A DNA stretch of 64,000 nt from CAZNPH01 sp964574985. Lineage in GTDB: Bacteria; Bacteroidota; Bacteroidia; Bacteroidales; SM23-62. A program made the position numbers and the translations under genes. The notes under the pieces are model-generated. The model made no database searches. It worked only from the letters and a program-made list of their open reading frames with translations, and was not told the DNA's origin. Location of the stretch: assembly GCA_964574985.1 (NCBI GenBank), contig CAZNPH010000019.1:1-64000 (forward strand). Reading direction: 5' to 3'. Below are positions 35,472 to 44,443 of the stretch, piece by piece. Each line of letters starts with the position of its first letter. The stretch's first letter is position 1.

Positions 35472-36812
35472 TTACTGGGTACTTTTGGCCAGGCCCCATG
35501 ATTGTTCTATCTCTTCCAGGGTCTTGCCCTTGGTTTCCGGCACATAGCGTATGGTGAAAAGCAGCTGGACCAGGGACATCAGGGACAGGAATGCAAAGGA
35601 GATGGTCCCGTAGTTGTGCAGGAACCAGGGGAAAAGCAACACCAGGAGTCCGTTAAAGAACCACTGGGTAAGCACGGGAATGGACATGGCCGTTCCCCGG
35701 ATCTTGTTGGGGAAGATCTCCGATACCAGGGTCCAGAATACAGGGCCGATGCATCCGGCAAAAAATGCCAGGAATACCAGACAGGCGATCAGCACGGGGA
35801 GTCCGGTAAAGTTCCCTCCCATGTGAAGGATGGCCAGGGCGCCCAGGGAAAGGGTCATTCCCGACGAGCCGATGATGTACAGGGTTTTCCTTCCCACCTT
35901 GTCCACAGCCAGGATGGAAACGAAAGTGAATATCACATTGTTGATCCCCAGTCCGAACGTGGCAAACAAAGCGGCATCGATCCCCCATCCGGCAGTTTTG
36001 AAAATGATGGGGGCATAGTCGATGATGGCATTGATGCCGGAGATCTGCACCAGCACGGCCAGCCAGAAGCCTAACACCATGAATTTGCGGTATTCGGGCT
36101 TCAGCAGGTCCCGGTAACCGGATTTGGCGACTTTCAGGGTTTCCCTGATCTGGCGGATCTCCTTGTCGGCTTCCTCGCTGCCGTTGATCTTTTTGAGCAG
36201 GTCGTATGATTGCTTGTGCCTGCCTGCCTTATACAGGTACCGGGGAGTTTCCGGCACGAAAAAAAGCAAAATAAAAAATATGGCGGAAGGGATGACCCCG
36301 GTCATGAACATCCACCGCCAGTTGTTGTCCACGTCCCTCAGCAGGTAATTGATCAGGTAGGAAGTGACGATCCCGGTTACGATGGAAAGCTGGTAGACCG
36401 ACACCAGGCTACCCCGGGTGGAAGGCGGGGACACTTCGGCAATATACATGGGCGAAATGATGGAGGCCGCCCCCACGGCGAGACCGCCCAAAAACCGGAA
36501 CACAATGAACATGGTAAAACCGGTTGCGAGTCCGGTCCCCGCGCAGGTCACGGCAAACAACACGGCCACAAAGAACAGGATGCGCCTGCGGCCGATCAGG
36601 TCGGTGATCCTGCCGGCGGCGAACGAACCCAGCATGCAACCGAAAAGCAATGAACTGAAAGCCCAGCCCAGGGAAATCTTGGAAAGCCCGAAATGTACCT
36701 CGATGAACGGTCCGGCCCCGGTAATGATGGCAATGTCAAAACCAAAAAGCAAGCCGCCCAGTGCACCGATCAGGGTGAGCAGGATCAGATAGGAACGGTT
36801 GATGTTTTTCAC
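35472..36812 (-). CDS. Sugar porter (MFS, XylE/AraE-like)
   Basis: A 446-residue, twelve-helix transporter of the sugar porter family. Diagnostic motifs are GGLLFGFDIAIITGA in helix 1, DLIGRRRIL after helix 2, RFLGGLAVGAAS, PMYIAEVSPPSTRGS, the central PETPRYLYK, DKVGRKTL after helix 8 and the terminal VPETKGKTLEEIE. It imports a monosaccharide, probably with protons, from periplasm to cytoplasm. Four bases overlap the URO-D-family gene upstream and 23 bases separate it from the hydrolase downstream, so all three are co-transcribed. The substrate is presumably the sugar released by the hydrolase. Confidence 0.92.
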   Translation of the reverse strand: MKNINRSYLILLTLIGALGGLLFGFDIAIITGAGPFIEVHFGLSKISLGWAFSSLLFGCMLGSFAAGRITDLIGRRRILFFVAVLFAVTCAGTGLATGFTMFIVFRFLGGLAVGAASIISPMYIAEVSPPSTRGSLVSVYQLSIVTGIVTSYLINYLLRDVDNNWRWMFMTGVIPSAIFFILLFFVPETPRYLYKAGRHKQSYDLLKKINGSEEADKEIRQIRETLKVAKSGYRDLLKPEYRKFMVLGFWLAVLVQISGINAIIDYAPIIFKTAGWGIDAALFATFGLGINNVIFTFVSILAVDKVGRKTLYIIGSSGMTLSLGALAILHMGGNFTGLPVLIACLVFLAFFAGCIGPVFWTLVSEIFPNKIRGTAMSIPVLTQWFFNGLLVLLFPWFLHNYGTISFAFLSLMSLVQLLFTIRYVPETKGKTLEEIEQSWGLAKSTQ

Positions 36813-37837
36813 GGGATCTGGGATTTGATATGATTTTCCTGTGTTCTGACCACCCGGAGAAATTCCATGATGTTCTCCACGGGAACATCCCCGGTGATGG
36901 CGTGTGACGGTGCCAGAATGTAGCCGCCACCCGGGGCCATGTCCCGGATCAGCCGGATGGTTTCGTTCCTGACATCTCCGGGGCTGCCCATGGGCAGCGT
37001 CTTCTGAATGCTGAGTCCGCCCCAGAAAGTGATCTTTCCCCTGTATTTTTCACGGACCTTCCAGATGTCCATCACTTCGGGCTGAAAGGGATTGAATATG
37101 CTCACCCCGCATTCGATCATATCCGGGATCAGCTCCTCGATTTGGCCGCAGGAATGCTGGCTCACGATCAGCCCCCTGGAGGTGGCCGCCCGGCAGATTC
37201 TTTGGTACCGGGGCTTGATAAATTCCCTCCACAGGTCTGCCCCGATCATCAATCCTTTCTGCGTGCCCCAGTCATCGCCGAAATGCATGGAGTCCACACC
37301 CATTCCGGCGGCATTTTTGATGATCCCGATGTTGTAGTCGGCGATCCGGTCCAGCAGCTCGCCCACCGCCCCGGGATCGCTCATCATGCGCATCATCAGG
37401 TTTTCCATGCCCACAAGCGACCAGGCCCTTTCGAACAGGAAAAAACCGATGGACAACTGATGGAAGCGTCCGGGGTATTTGAGATTGTTTTCTTTCACGA
37501 ACCGGTACACGGGAATCCTGTCCGGATCCGGGAACCTGAATTCCGAAAAATCAAAATCCTTCAGAGGCGGATCTTCCACCACCCCCAGGGTGCGGTCCAG
37601 GGTCTTGTTCCACACCACCCCGAAATAGTCCCTGAAATAGCCGGGCCTGACCTCCTCCCAGCCGTGATTGGTATGGGATGCCACCACATAGCTTCCCGTG
37701 TAGGTGACGGGATCGAAATCCTTGCCCAGGTACCGCCTGATGTTCTCATGGGCCTCCACGGTGAACCTGATGGTGTAGGGAACGGGCCGTACATTCCGGT
37801 GGGAAATGACTTCCCTGATGGCTCGCTTGTGATCCAT
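36809..37837 (-). CDS. Uroporphyrinogen decarboxylase (URO-D) family, MtaA-like methyltransferase
   Basis: A 342-residue TIM-barrel protein of the URO-D superfamily. The segment SQHSCGQIEELIPDMIECG contains H228-x-C230, the zinc-binding arrangement of corrinoid-dependent methyltransferases (MtaA/CmuA-like) rather than true HemE, and the HemE N-terminal PVWxMRQAGR motif is absent. It is the first gene of a carbohydrate operon, overlapping the sugar porter by four bases. URO-D-family genes of this kind recur in glycosidase loci without a known role. Methyl-group transfer from an O-methylated substrate is a reasonable idea, but no corrinoid protein lies in the window. It is unlikely to take part in the heme pathway encoded at 15.7-20.1 kb. 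Confidence 0.75.
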   Translation of the reverse strand: MDHKRAIREVISHRNVRPVPYTIRFTVEAHENIRRYLGKDFDPVTYTGSYVVASHTNHGWEEVRPGYFRDYFGVVWNKTLDRTLGVVEDPPLKDFDFSEFRFPDPDRIPVYRFVKENNLKYPGRFHQLSIGFFLFERAWSLVGMENLMMRMMSDPGAVGELLDRIADYNIGIIKNAAGMGVDSMHFGDDWGTQKGLMIGADLWREFIKPRYQRICRAATSRGLIVSQHSCGQIEELIPDMIECGVSIFNPFQPEVMDIWKVREKYRGKITFWGGLSIQKTLPMGSPGDVRNETIRLIRDMAPGGGYILAPSHAITGDVPVENIMEFLRVVRTQENHIKSQIP

Positions 37838-37931
37838 ATGGTTTGGTCGGATTTACTTCCGGTTTTGAGGTTTCAAGATAATCAATATTTGAATATGATC
37901 AATCCGTGGCCTCTTGTCCACCCAAAATTGC

Positions 37932-37939
37932 TATATTTG
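37932..37939 (+). promoter_or_regulatory. Promoter -7 box TATATTTG for the HAD gene
   Basis: TATATTTG fits TAnnTTTG exactly and ends 22 bases before ATG 37962. A TTG lies only 15 bases upstream, closer than usual. The region also separates two divergent transcripts. Confidence 0.4.
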
Positions 37940-37961
37940 CTGACCGGTTCAACAAAAAAGC

Positions 37962-38591
37962 ATGAAAGGCATCAAAAACATCATATTCGATCTGGGGGGT
38001 GTGCTGCTTGACCTGAAGGTGGGACGGACCGTCAGGGAGCTGGAGAAGCTGGGGCTGAACGGACTCGATGATTATAAGATCACCCGGGTCAGGTACCCCT
38101 TTTTCGAGGCCTTTGAAACCGGAAGGATCACCGCCGGGCAGTTCCGGGATGAGATCCGGGGGATCATCGGCCGGGATGATATACAGGACCGGCAGATCGA
38201 CCATGCCTGGACGGCCATGATCGTCGGGATGCGGAAGGAAAAGATCGGATTTCTACCCGCGCTGAAAAAGAAATACCGGACCTTCCTGCTGAGCAATACA
38301 AACATCCTTCACGAGTACCATTACCACCGCATGCTGAAGGAAACCACCGGAAAGGAACATTTTCTCAGTCTTTTCGAAAAGGTGTATTATTCGCACCGGG
38401 TGGGCATGCGCAAACCCGATCCCGGGATATTCCGCCATGTTTTGGAGGATGCCTGTCTGGTGCCCGGGGAGACCCTGTACATCGACGATTTCCCCGAACA
38501 CATAAAAACGGCGGAAGAGCTGGGCATCCGGGTGTACAAGCATGAGCAGAACGCACCCCTGGACGGATTCCTGAAGCTGATTGATTTTTAG
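37962..38591 (+). CDS. HAD-family hydrolase, subfamily IA
   Basis: A 209-residue HAD phosphatase. The nucleophile Asp10 lies in IIFDLGGVLLDL. The second residue of the usual D-x-D is Gly12, as in the YihX-like group with FDLGGV. Motif II is LLSNTN, motif III the Lys in MRKPDPGIF and motif IV YIDDFPEH. An alpha-helical cap lies between residues 20 and 80. Relatives dephosphorylate small sugar phosphates such as alpha-glucose-1-phosphate; the substrate here is unknown. It is a single gene, convergent with ispG (5 bases between stops). Confidence 0.88.
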   Translation: MKGIKNIIFDLGGVLLDLKVGRTVRELEKLGLNGLDDYKITRVRYPFFEAFETGRITAGQFRDEIRGIIGRDDIQDRQIDHAWTAMIVGMRKEKIGFLPALKKKYRTFLLSNTNILHEYHYHRMLKETTGKEHFLSLFEKVYYSHRVGMRKPDPGIFRHVLEDACLVPGETLYIDDFPEHIKTAEELGIRVYKHEQNAPLDGFLKLIDF

Positions 38592-38596
38592 TCGTA

Positions 38597-40609
38597 TTAC
38601 CTGTCTTTCCAGTCCCCGGATTCACGGATCAGGGCAGTCAGTTCCTCCACCGCATTTTCTTCCGGTATGTTTCTTTTGACCGGTGTTTTTCCCTTGTACA
38701 GGGTGATTTTGCCCGGCCTGGAGCCAACGTATCCGTAGTCCGCGTCGGCCATTTCCCCGGGTCCGTTCACAATGCATCCCATCACGGCGATCTTCAGGTG
38801 TTTCAGATGCAGGGTGGCCGCTTTGACCCTGGCTGCGGTTTCCTGGATGTTGAAAGTGGTGCGCCCGCAGGAGGGGCAGACGATGTATTCGGTCCGGGTC
38901 ATCCGGGCCCTGGAACCCTGCAGGATGTGGAAAGCGGTGTCCGCTGCCAGGGATGCAGGCGGATTTTCCCCGCGGGTGATCCATATCCCGTCCGCGAGTC
39001 CGTCTACAAACAAAGGCCCGGTTTCCGCCGCGGAGAGGATCATGAACCTTTCCGGATCGTTTTCCCGGTACGACGGGTTCAAAATGACCGGGGCACGGCA
39101 GCCGCAGCGGTCCAGGGTGGCAATGGCCTGCCGGAATTCCGCCCCGGCCCCTGCAGCGGAAACTTCGCCTGCTACTGTACGGGAATCTTCCCCGGCCTTG
39201 CTGCTGGACATGCTCCCGGATTTTCCGCCGGCTCCCTTGCCCGGAGGCCGCAGTACAATGACCAGTGAGGGATTGGCGCGGATCCTGCCGATCAGTTTTT
39301 CATCCAGGGAGGCACAGTTCACCCCCAGGAAGTTCATCACCGGGTGCAGCCGGATGTCCGCGTCCATCGATTCCGCTTCGATCAGGGGGGAAAACCCGGG
39401 TTCCCTGCCCTCAACATGTTTCCAGTCCGCGTACCTGAGAACCGTATCCCGCATTGGTTTTCCCTCTGGCTTCCATCCGCCGGCCGTTTCAAACACGTAG
39501 TCGGGCCGTTGGCAGGGATAGCCTTCTTTTGAGGGATCTGCAGGCAGGTCGCCGATCACCACCGGCACTTGTCCGCCCCCAATGTTGCGGATCCGCAGGG
39601 TATCCCTTCTTATATAGCTTGCGGGGCCTGTCCGGGGGAATGCTTCCGGGTGCTCCCCTGGAACCGGAGATTTTTTGCCTTTCGGTTCGGGTCCGGCCCG
39701 GTGGACGGACTCTCCTTCCCGCAGGGCCATGCGGGCCAGGATGCGTGACGGGGGGATCTCATGTTCCGGGTCCTCCGACAGGGACATACGAAGGGTGTCC
39801 CCGATGCCTTCGGCCAGCAGGGTGCCCATGCCGATGGCGGATTTGATGCGGCCCTCATCGTGCCCGCCGGCCTCGGTCACCCCCAGGTGAACAGGGGTGT
39901 GAAAACCTTCCTCTTCGAGCCGGGCGGCCAGCAGGCGGTTGGCCTGGACCATCACCCTGGTGTTGGAGGATTTCAAAGAAACCAGCACCCGGTGAAAATC
40001 CCGGGAGCGGCATACCCTGAGGAACTCCATGGCCGATTCCACCATGCCTTCCGGGGTATCCCCGCAGCGGGAAAGGAGGCGCCCGGACAAAGAGCCGTGG
40101 TTCACCCCGATGCGGATGGCGGTGCCGTGTTCTTTGCAGATGCCGATCAATTCCCCGAAAGTTTCCTCCATCCGGGAGAGTCCGTTTTGGTAATCCACGG
40201 CGGAAACACTGTTCTGCCTGCCGGCGGGTATATCTGTGTAGTTGCCCGGATTGATGCGGACTTTCTCCACGACGGATGCAGCGATGAGGGCAATGCGGGG
40301 ATTGAAATGGACGTCCGCGGCCAGGGGGGTATCGAATCCCCGGGTGCGAAGGGCCTCCCTGATGTTTTTCAGGTTCTCCGCTTCGGCGGTGTTGCGGCAG
40401 GTGATGCGGACCAGCTCCCCGCCGGCTTCAATGATCCGGATACACTGGGCGATAGTTTTCCGGGTGTCCGCCGTAGGGGTGTTGGTCATGGACTGGACGC
40501 GTACGGGATGGCCGTTGCCCAGCACAAGTTTTCCGATCGATATACTGCGTGTGCGGTACAATTTATTTCTTCTTCCATTCAACCCCTCCGGGGGTGTCGC
40601 GGACCTCAA
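38597..40609 (-). CDS. ispG: 4-hydroxy-3-methylbut-2-enyl diphosphate synthase, three-domain type
   Basis: A 670-residue Fe-S enzyme of the MEP isoprenoid pathway converting MEcPP to HMBPP. The N-terminal TIM barrel begins VRVQSMTNTPTADT. The 4Fe-4S domain has CPSCGRTTFNIQ (near residue 572) and MGCIVNGPGE. Between them is the extra domain of about 250 residues seen in Bacteroidota, chlamydial and plant enzymes. Within it lies a Gly/Ser/Ala-rich low-complexity stretch (about 450-485) that looks like a local insertion. ATG 40609 overlaps cysS by 47 bases; a TTG at 40561, just after the cysS stop, is an alternative start and gives an N-terminus nearer the family norm. Co-transcribed with cysS. 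Confidence 0.93.
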   Translation of the reverse strand: MRSATPPEGLNGRRNKLYRTRSISIGKLVLGNGHPVRVQSMTNTPTADTRKTIAQCIRIIEAGGELVRITCRNTAEAENLKNIREALRTRGFDTPLAADVHFNPRIALIAASVVEKVRINPGNYTDIPAGRQNSVSAVDYQNGLSRMEETFGELIGICKEHGTAIRIGVNHGSLSGRLLSRCGDTPEGMVESAMEFLRVCRSRDFHRVLVSLKSSNTRVMVQANRLLAARLEEEGFHTPVHLGVTEAGGHDEGRIKSAIGMGTLLAEGIGDTLRMSLSEDPEHEIPPSRILARMALREGESVHRAGPEPKGKKSPVPGEHPEAFPRTGPASYIRRDTLRIRNIGGGQVPVVIGDLPADPSKEGYPCQRPDYVFETAGGWKPEGKPMRDTVLRYADWKHVEGREPGFSPLIEAESMDADIRLHPVMNFLGVNCASLDEKLIGRIRANPSLVIVLRPPGKGAGGKSGSMSSSKAGEDSRTVAGEVSAAGAGAEFRQAIATLDRCGCRAPVILNPSYRENDPERFMILSAAETGPLFVDGLADGIWITRGENPPASLAADTAFHILQGSRARMTRTEYIVCPSCGRTTFNIQETAARVKAATLHLKHLKIAVMGCIVNGPGEMADADYGYVGSRPGKITLYKGKTPVKRNIPEENAVEELTALIRESGDWKDR

Positions 40610-42152
40610 TGCCCAGCTCGTTCAGCCGGTCGCGGATTTGATCGGACTGCGAAAAGTCCTTGCGCTGCCTGGCCTGCTGCCTCAGCCCGGTGATCAGTCT
40701 GATCAGCTCCTCTTCGAGTCCGTCCCCTTTCCGAACAGATTCCTCCCGGTGGAGTCCGAGTACATCCCCGGTGAAGGTCCTGTAGATATTTTTCAGTTCT
40801 TTCAGCTCTCCGGCCGTAAAGGATTCGCTGCCTTCGCGTGCCAGGTGGATGTGCCGGATGCCCTCGAAAAGCCCGGAAAGTAGCACCGCGCTGTTCAGGT
40901 CGTCGTTCAGGGCCTCATAACAGGCTTTACGGAAAGAAGACACGTCAAGAGAGGGACCTCCCGAACCAGAGGGATCTCCCGAACCACCGGGACCTCCCGA
41001 ACCAGAGGGATCTCCCGAACCACCGGGACCTCCCGAACCAGAGGGACCTCCCGAACCACCGGGATCTCCCCCGTCACCGGAGGGCTCGATCCGGTCCAGG
41101 GCGTCTATCCCCTCGAACAGCCGGTCCAGCCCTTTTTCCGCGGCCTTCAGGGCCTGGTTGGAGAAATCCAGTGTGCTGCGGTAATGGGCCTGCAGGGTAA
41201 AGAAACGGACAGTCATGGGTGAATATGCCTGGTCCAGCAGCTGGTGGCTGCCGGTGAAGAATTGTTCCAGGTTGATGGTATTGCCCAGGGACTTGCTCAT
41301 TTTCCGGCCCTCCAGGGTGATCACATTGTTGTGCATCCAGTAGCGGACCGGCTCCCTGCCGGTGGAAGCAACGCTCTGGGCGATCTCGCATTCATGGTGG
41401 GGAAAGATCAAATCGAGTCCGCCCCCATGAATATCCACCACTTCCCCCAGGTATTTCCGGCTCATCGCCGAACACTCCAGGTGCCAGCCGGGGAAACCCC
41501 GGCTCCACTCCGAAGGCCAGTTCATGATGTGGGCGGGGTCCGCTTTTTTCCACAGGGCGAAATCCAGGGGATTCTTTTTTTCCTTTTGCTTTTCCAGTTC
41601 CCGGGTGTTGGTGATCAGCTCTTCGGGCTTGCGCCCCGACAGTTGTCCGTACCGGTGCTTTTGGAGGTATTTTTCCATGTCAAAATACACCGAGCCGTTT
41701 CGCTCATAGGCGAACCCCCTGGACAGGATCCTGCGCACCATCTCCTGCTGTTCGATGATGTGTCCCGACGCCCGGGGTTCGATGGAAGGAGGCAGAACGT
41801 TCAATGCCCGCATGCTGTCCAGGTAGCGGTTGGTATAGTGCTGGGCCACCTCCATGGGCACCAGTTTTTCCGCCCGTGCCTTTTTGGCGATCTTGTCCTC
41901 ACCCTCGTCGGCATCGTGCTCCAGGTGCCCCACATCGGTGATGTTCCGGACATAACGGACCTTGTAGCCCAGGTGCTTCAGATAGCGGAACAGCAGGTCG
42001 AAAACGATGGCCGGGCGCGCATGCCCCAGGTGGGGGTCTCCGTAAACGGTGGGGCCGCAGACATATAATCCCACATGCGGAGGGTTGGCGGGAGTAAAAA
42101 GTTCCTTTCCCCGGGTTAGGGTATTATAAATATATGTCTTACTTTGTATCAT
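40563..42152 (-). CDS. cysS: Cysteinyl-tRNA synthetase with Gly/Ser/Pro insertion
   Basis: A 529-residue class I synthetase charging tRNA-Cys. I set the start at ATG 42152 (MIQSKTYIYNT), where the family starts; the frame stays open upstream only because it runs antisense to rnr. Motifs: zinc ligand C32 and HLGHA (41-45), HLECSAMS and HHECEIAQS for zinc, and KMSKS at 284-288. The C-terminal DALR domain is interrupted at residues 359-400 by a Gly/Ser/Pro/Asp repeat encoded by an 18-base tandem array; after it the domain resumes (SSFRKACYEALNDDLNSA). The typical length of about 465-500 residues is thus exceeded by the insert. Divergent from rnr and upstream of ispG. Confidence 0.95.
   Translation of the reverse strand: MIQSKTYIYNTLTRGKELFTPANPPHVGLYVCGPTVYGDPHLGHARPAIVFDLLFRYLKHLGYKVRYVRNITDVGHLEHDADEGEDKIAKKARAEKLVPMEVAQHYTNRYLDSMRALNVLPPSIEPRASGHIIEQQEMVRRILSRGFAYERNGSVYFDMEKYLQKHRYGQLSGRKPEELITNTRELEKQKEKKNPLDFALWKKADPAHIMNWPSEWSRGFPGWHLECSAMSRKYLGEVVDIHGGGLDLIFPHHECEIAQSVASTGREPVRYWMHNNVITLEGRKMSKSLGNTINLEQFFTGSHQLLDQAYSPMTVRFFTLQAHYRSTLDFSNQALKAAEKGLDRLFEGIDALDRIEPSGDGGDPGGSGGPSGSGGPGGSGDPSGSGGPGGSGDPSGSGGPSLDVSSFRKACYEALNDDLNSAVLLSGLFEGIRHIHLAREGSESFTAGELKELKNIYRTFTGDVLGLHREESVRKGDGLEEELIRLITGLRQQARQRKDFSQSDQIRDRLNELGIEVRDTPGGVEWKKK
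40951..41076. repeat. 18-base tandem repeat (7 units) inside cysS
   Basis: Seven consecutive 18-base units of the form (GAG/CCG)GGA(CCT/TCT)CCCGAACCA fill this interval, the last unit diverged. GAG and CCG starts alternate for most of the array, giving a 36-base higher-order pattern. Being a multiple of three, the array keeps the cysS frame and encodes a six-residue Gly/Ser/Pro unit. Confidence 0.95.
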
Positions 42153-42242
42153 GAACCGGGGCGCTGAAAAAACCAAAATTAACAATAAAAAGATTGCAAA
42201 AGAAATGATCCGCCCCGGAGCGTTTCCGGCAAACGAAAAGAT

Positions 42243-44381
42243 ATGAGCAAAACAAAAGGCAGAAAACGGGCCAGGGACCCCGATGAAAAACTGAAAAACG
42301 CCATCCTGGGGGTATTCACCGGCAGGCCCGGAAAGACCTACAATTACAAGCAGGTATCCAAACTTCTGGGCATCCGGGATGTTTCGGCCAGGAAAAGGAT
42401 ACTGGCCCTGATGAAACAACTGGCATCGCAGGACAACCTTGATGAGATCTATACCGGCAAGTTCAAGCTCAAGTCCAAAGGGGGTTACGTATTCGGAACC
42501 GTTCAGCTTACCCAGCAGGGATACGGATTCGTACAGGCCGATGCGGTGGAGCAGGATATCTTCGTTTCCCGGAACAATCTGAACCGGGCACTGGACGGGG
42601 ATTATGTAAAAGTTTACCTGTATGCACGGCGGAAGGGCAAACGTATGGAAGGGGAAGTGGTGGAAGTGATCGAAAGGAGCCGGAAGACCTTTGTCGGACT
42701 GGTGGAGGTGTCGGGGAATTTCGCTTTCCTGAACCCCGACAGCCGGAAAATGCCCTATGACCTGTTCATTCCCCCGGAAAAGCTCAGGGGGGCCGGGCAC
42801 GGACAAAAAGCCGTGGCCAGGATCGCCGGCTGGCCCGCACATGCCAAAAACCCCATGGGCGAGATCATTGAGGTGCTGGGTGATCCGGGTGACAACGATG
42901 TGGAGATGCATTCCATTCTGGCCGAATTCGAACTCCCCCACACCTTCCCGGAAGAAGTGGAACAGTCCGCCGACCTGGTGGAAGAAGCCATCACCCCCGA
43001 AGAGGTAGAAAAACGCAGGGATTTCCGGGGGATATCCACCTTCACCATCGATCCGGCCGATGCCAAGGATTTCGACGATGCCCTGTCGGTCAGGAAGATG
43101 AAAAACGGCCATTGGGAGGTGGGTGTGCACATTGCCGATGTGACCCATTATGTCAGCCCCAAGTCCCTGCTCGACAAGGAGGCCTTTGAACGCGGCACTT
43201 CGGTCTACCTGGTCGACCGGGTGGTGCCCATGCTGCCCGAAAAACTATCCAACCAGGTATGTTCCCTCAGGCCGGAAGAGGACAAGCTCTGTTATTCGGC
43301 CGTTTTCGAGATGGACGCAGATGCCGGGGTGGTGAAGGAATGGTTCGGACGGACGATGATCCGGTCGTGCCGCAGGTTCAATTACCAGGAGGCCCAGCAG
43401 GTCATAGAGTCCGGCAAAGGGGACATGGCCACAGAGATCCTGTCGCTGAATACCCTCGCACAGAAGCTCAGGGCCGAGCGTTTCCGGAAGGGGTCATTTA
43501 ACTTCGAGCGGATGGAGGTGAAATTCGAGATCGATGAGGAGGGCAGGCCCCTGAGCGTGTATTATCTGGAAAACAAGGAGTCCAACCAGCTCATCGAGGA
43601 ATTCATGCTGCTGGCCAACCGGCGGGTGGCCGAAAAGATCGGCCGGCAGGAAAAACCGCCTACTTTCGTGTACCGGATACATGACAAACCCAACCAGGAA
43701 AAGCTGCAGGGCATGGCCTATTTCATCAGGCGCTTCGGGTACCGGATCCGCACCGATTCCCACAAAGCCATTACCCAGTCCATGAACCGGCTTTTTGACC
43801 AGGTCCGGGGAAAAAAAGAACAAAACCTGATAGAGACCATCGCCATCAGGACCATGGCCAAGGCGGTTTATTCAACCATCAACATCGGGCATTACGGACT
43901 CTCGTTCGATCATTATACCCATTTTACATCGCCCATCCGGCGGTATCCCGACATCCTGGTGCACCGGCTGCTGGATCATTACCTGCGGGGCGGGCACTCC
44001 AGGAACCAGGAAAAATACGAAAAACGCTGCAAACATTTATCGGACATGGAACGCAGGGCCATGGAAGCCGAATGGGCCTCCGTCAAATACAAGCAGGTAG
44101 AGTTCATGCAGGACAAGGTGGGTGAGGAGTTTGACGGAGTGATCACCGGGGTGACCGAATGGGGGATCTACGTGGAGATCGTGGAGAACAAATGCGAAGG
44201 GATGGTGGCCATGCGGGATTTGACCGATGACTTTTACGAGTTCGACGAAGAAAATTTCCGCATCACCGGACGCAAGACCCGCAAGGAATACCGGCTGGGG
44301 GACAAGACCCGTATTCTGGTGGCCCGGGCCGACCTGTCCCGTAAGCAACTCGATTTTGTGATGGCCGATGAACAGGAATAA
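42243..44381 (+). CDS. rnr: Ribonuclease R
   Basis: A 712-residue 3'-5' exoribonuclease. A basic N-terminus and helix-turn-helix (about 15-75) are followed by two cold-shock domains (about 80-220), the RNB catalytic domain (about 255-585) and a C-terminal S1 domain (about 620-705, FDGVITGVTEWGIYVEI). Catalytic Asp residues sit in TIDPADAKDFDDAL (D270, D276, D278, D279). RNase R degrades structured RNA and takes part in rRNA and mRNA turnover. The ATG at 42243 is divergent from cysS across 90 bases. The kinase gene 62 bases downstream is on the same strand. Confidence 0.95.
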   Translation: MSKTKGRKRARDPDEKLKNAILGVFTGRPGKTYNYKQVSKLLGIRDVSARKRILALMKQLASQDNLDEIYTGKFKLKSKGGYVFGTVQLTQQGYGFVQADAVEQDIFVSRNNLNRALDGDYVKVYLYARRKGKRMEGEVVEVIERSRKTFVGLVEVSGNFAFLNPDSRKMPYDLFIPPEKLRGAGHGQKAVARIAGWPAHAKNPMGEIIEVLGDPGDNDVEMHSILAEFELPHTFPEEVEQSADLVEEAITPEEVEKRRDFRGISTFTIDPADAKDFDDALSVRKMKNGHWEVGVHIADVTHYVSPKSLLDKEAFERGTSVYLVDRVVPMLPEKLSNQVCSLRPEEDKLCYSAVFEMDADAGVVKEWFGRTMIRSCRRFNYQEAQQVIESGKGDMATEILSLNTLAQKLRAERFRKGSFNFERMEVKFEIDEEGRPLSVYYLENKESNQLIEEFMLLANRRVAEKIGRQEKPPTFVYRIHDKPNQEKLQGMAYFIRRFGYRIRTDSHKAITQSMNRLFDQVRGKKEQNLIETIAIRTMAKAVYSTINIGHYGLSFDHYTHFTSPIRRYPDILVHRLLDHYLRGGHSRNQEKYEKRCKHLSDMERRAMEAEWASVKYKQVEFMQDKVGEEFDGVITGVTEWGIYVEIVENKCEGMVAMRDLTDDFYEFDEENFRITGRKTRKEYRLGDKTRILVARADLSRKQLDFVMADEQE

Positions 44382-44443
44382 GGTTTCAAAAATGGATCAT
44401 TGGGGATGAATTGTTACATTTACAGAATCACCGGAGATAATTC

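Noticed and set aside
36809..37837. HemE, uroporphyrinogen decarboxylase of the heme pathway
   Set aside because: It lacks the HemE N-terminal motif, has a zinc-type H-x-C instead and sits in a sugar operon.
42153..43148. Long upstream extension of the cysS frame on the minus strand
   Set aside because: It runs antisense to the well-supported RNase R gene, and the CysRS family N-terminus begins at 42152.
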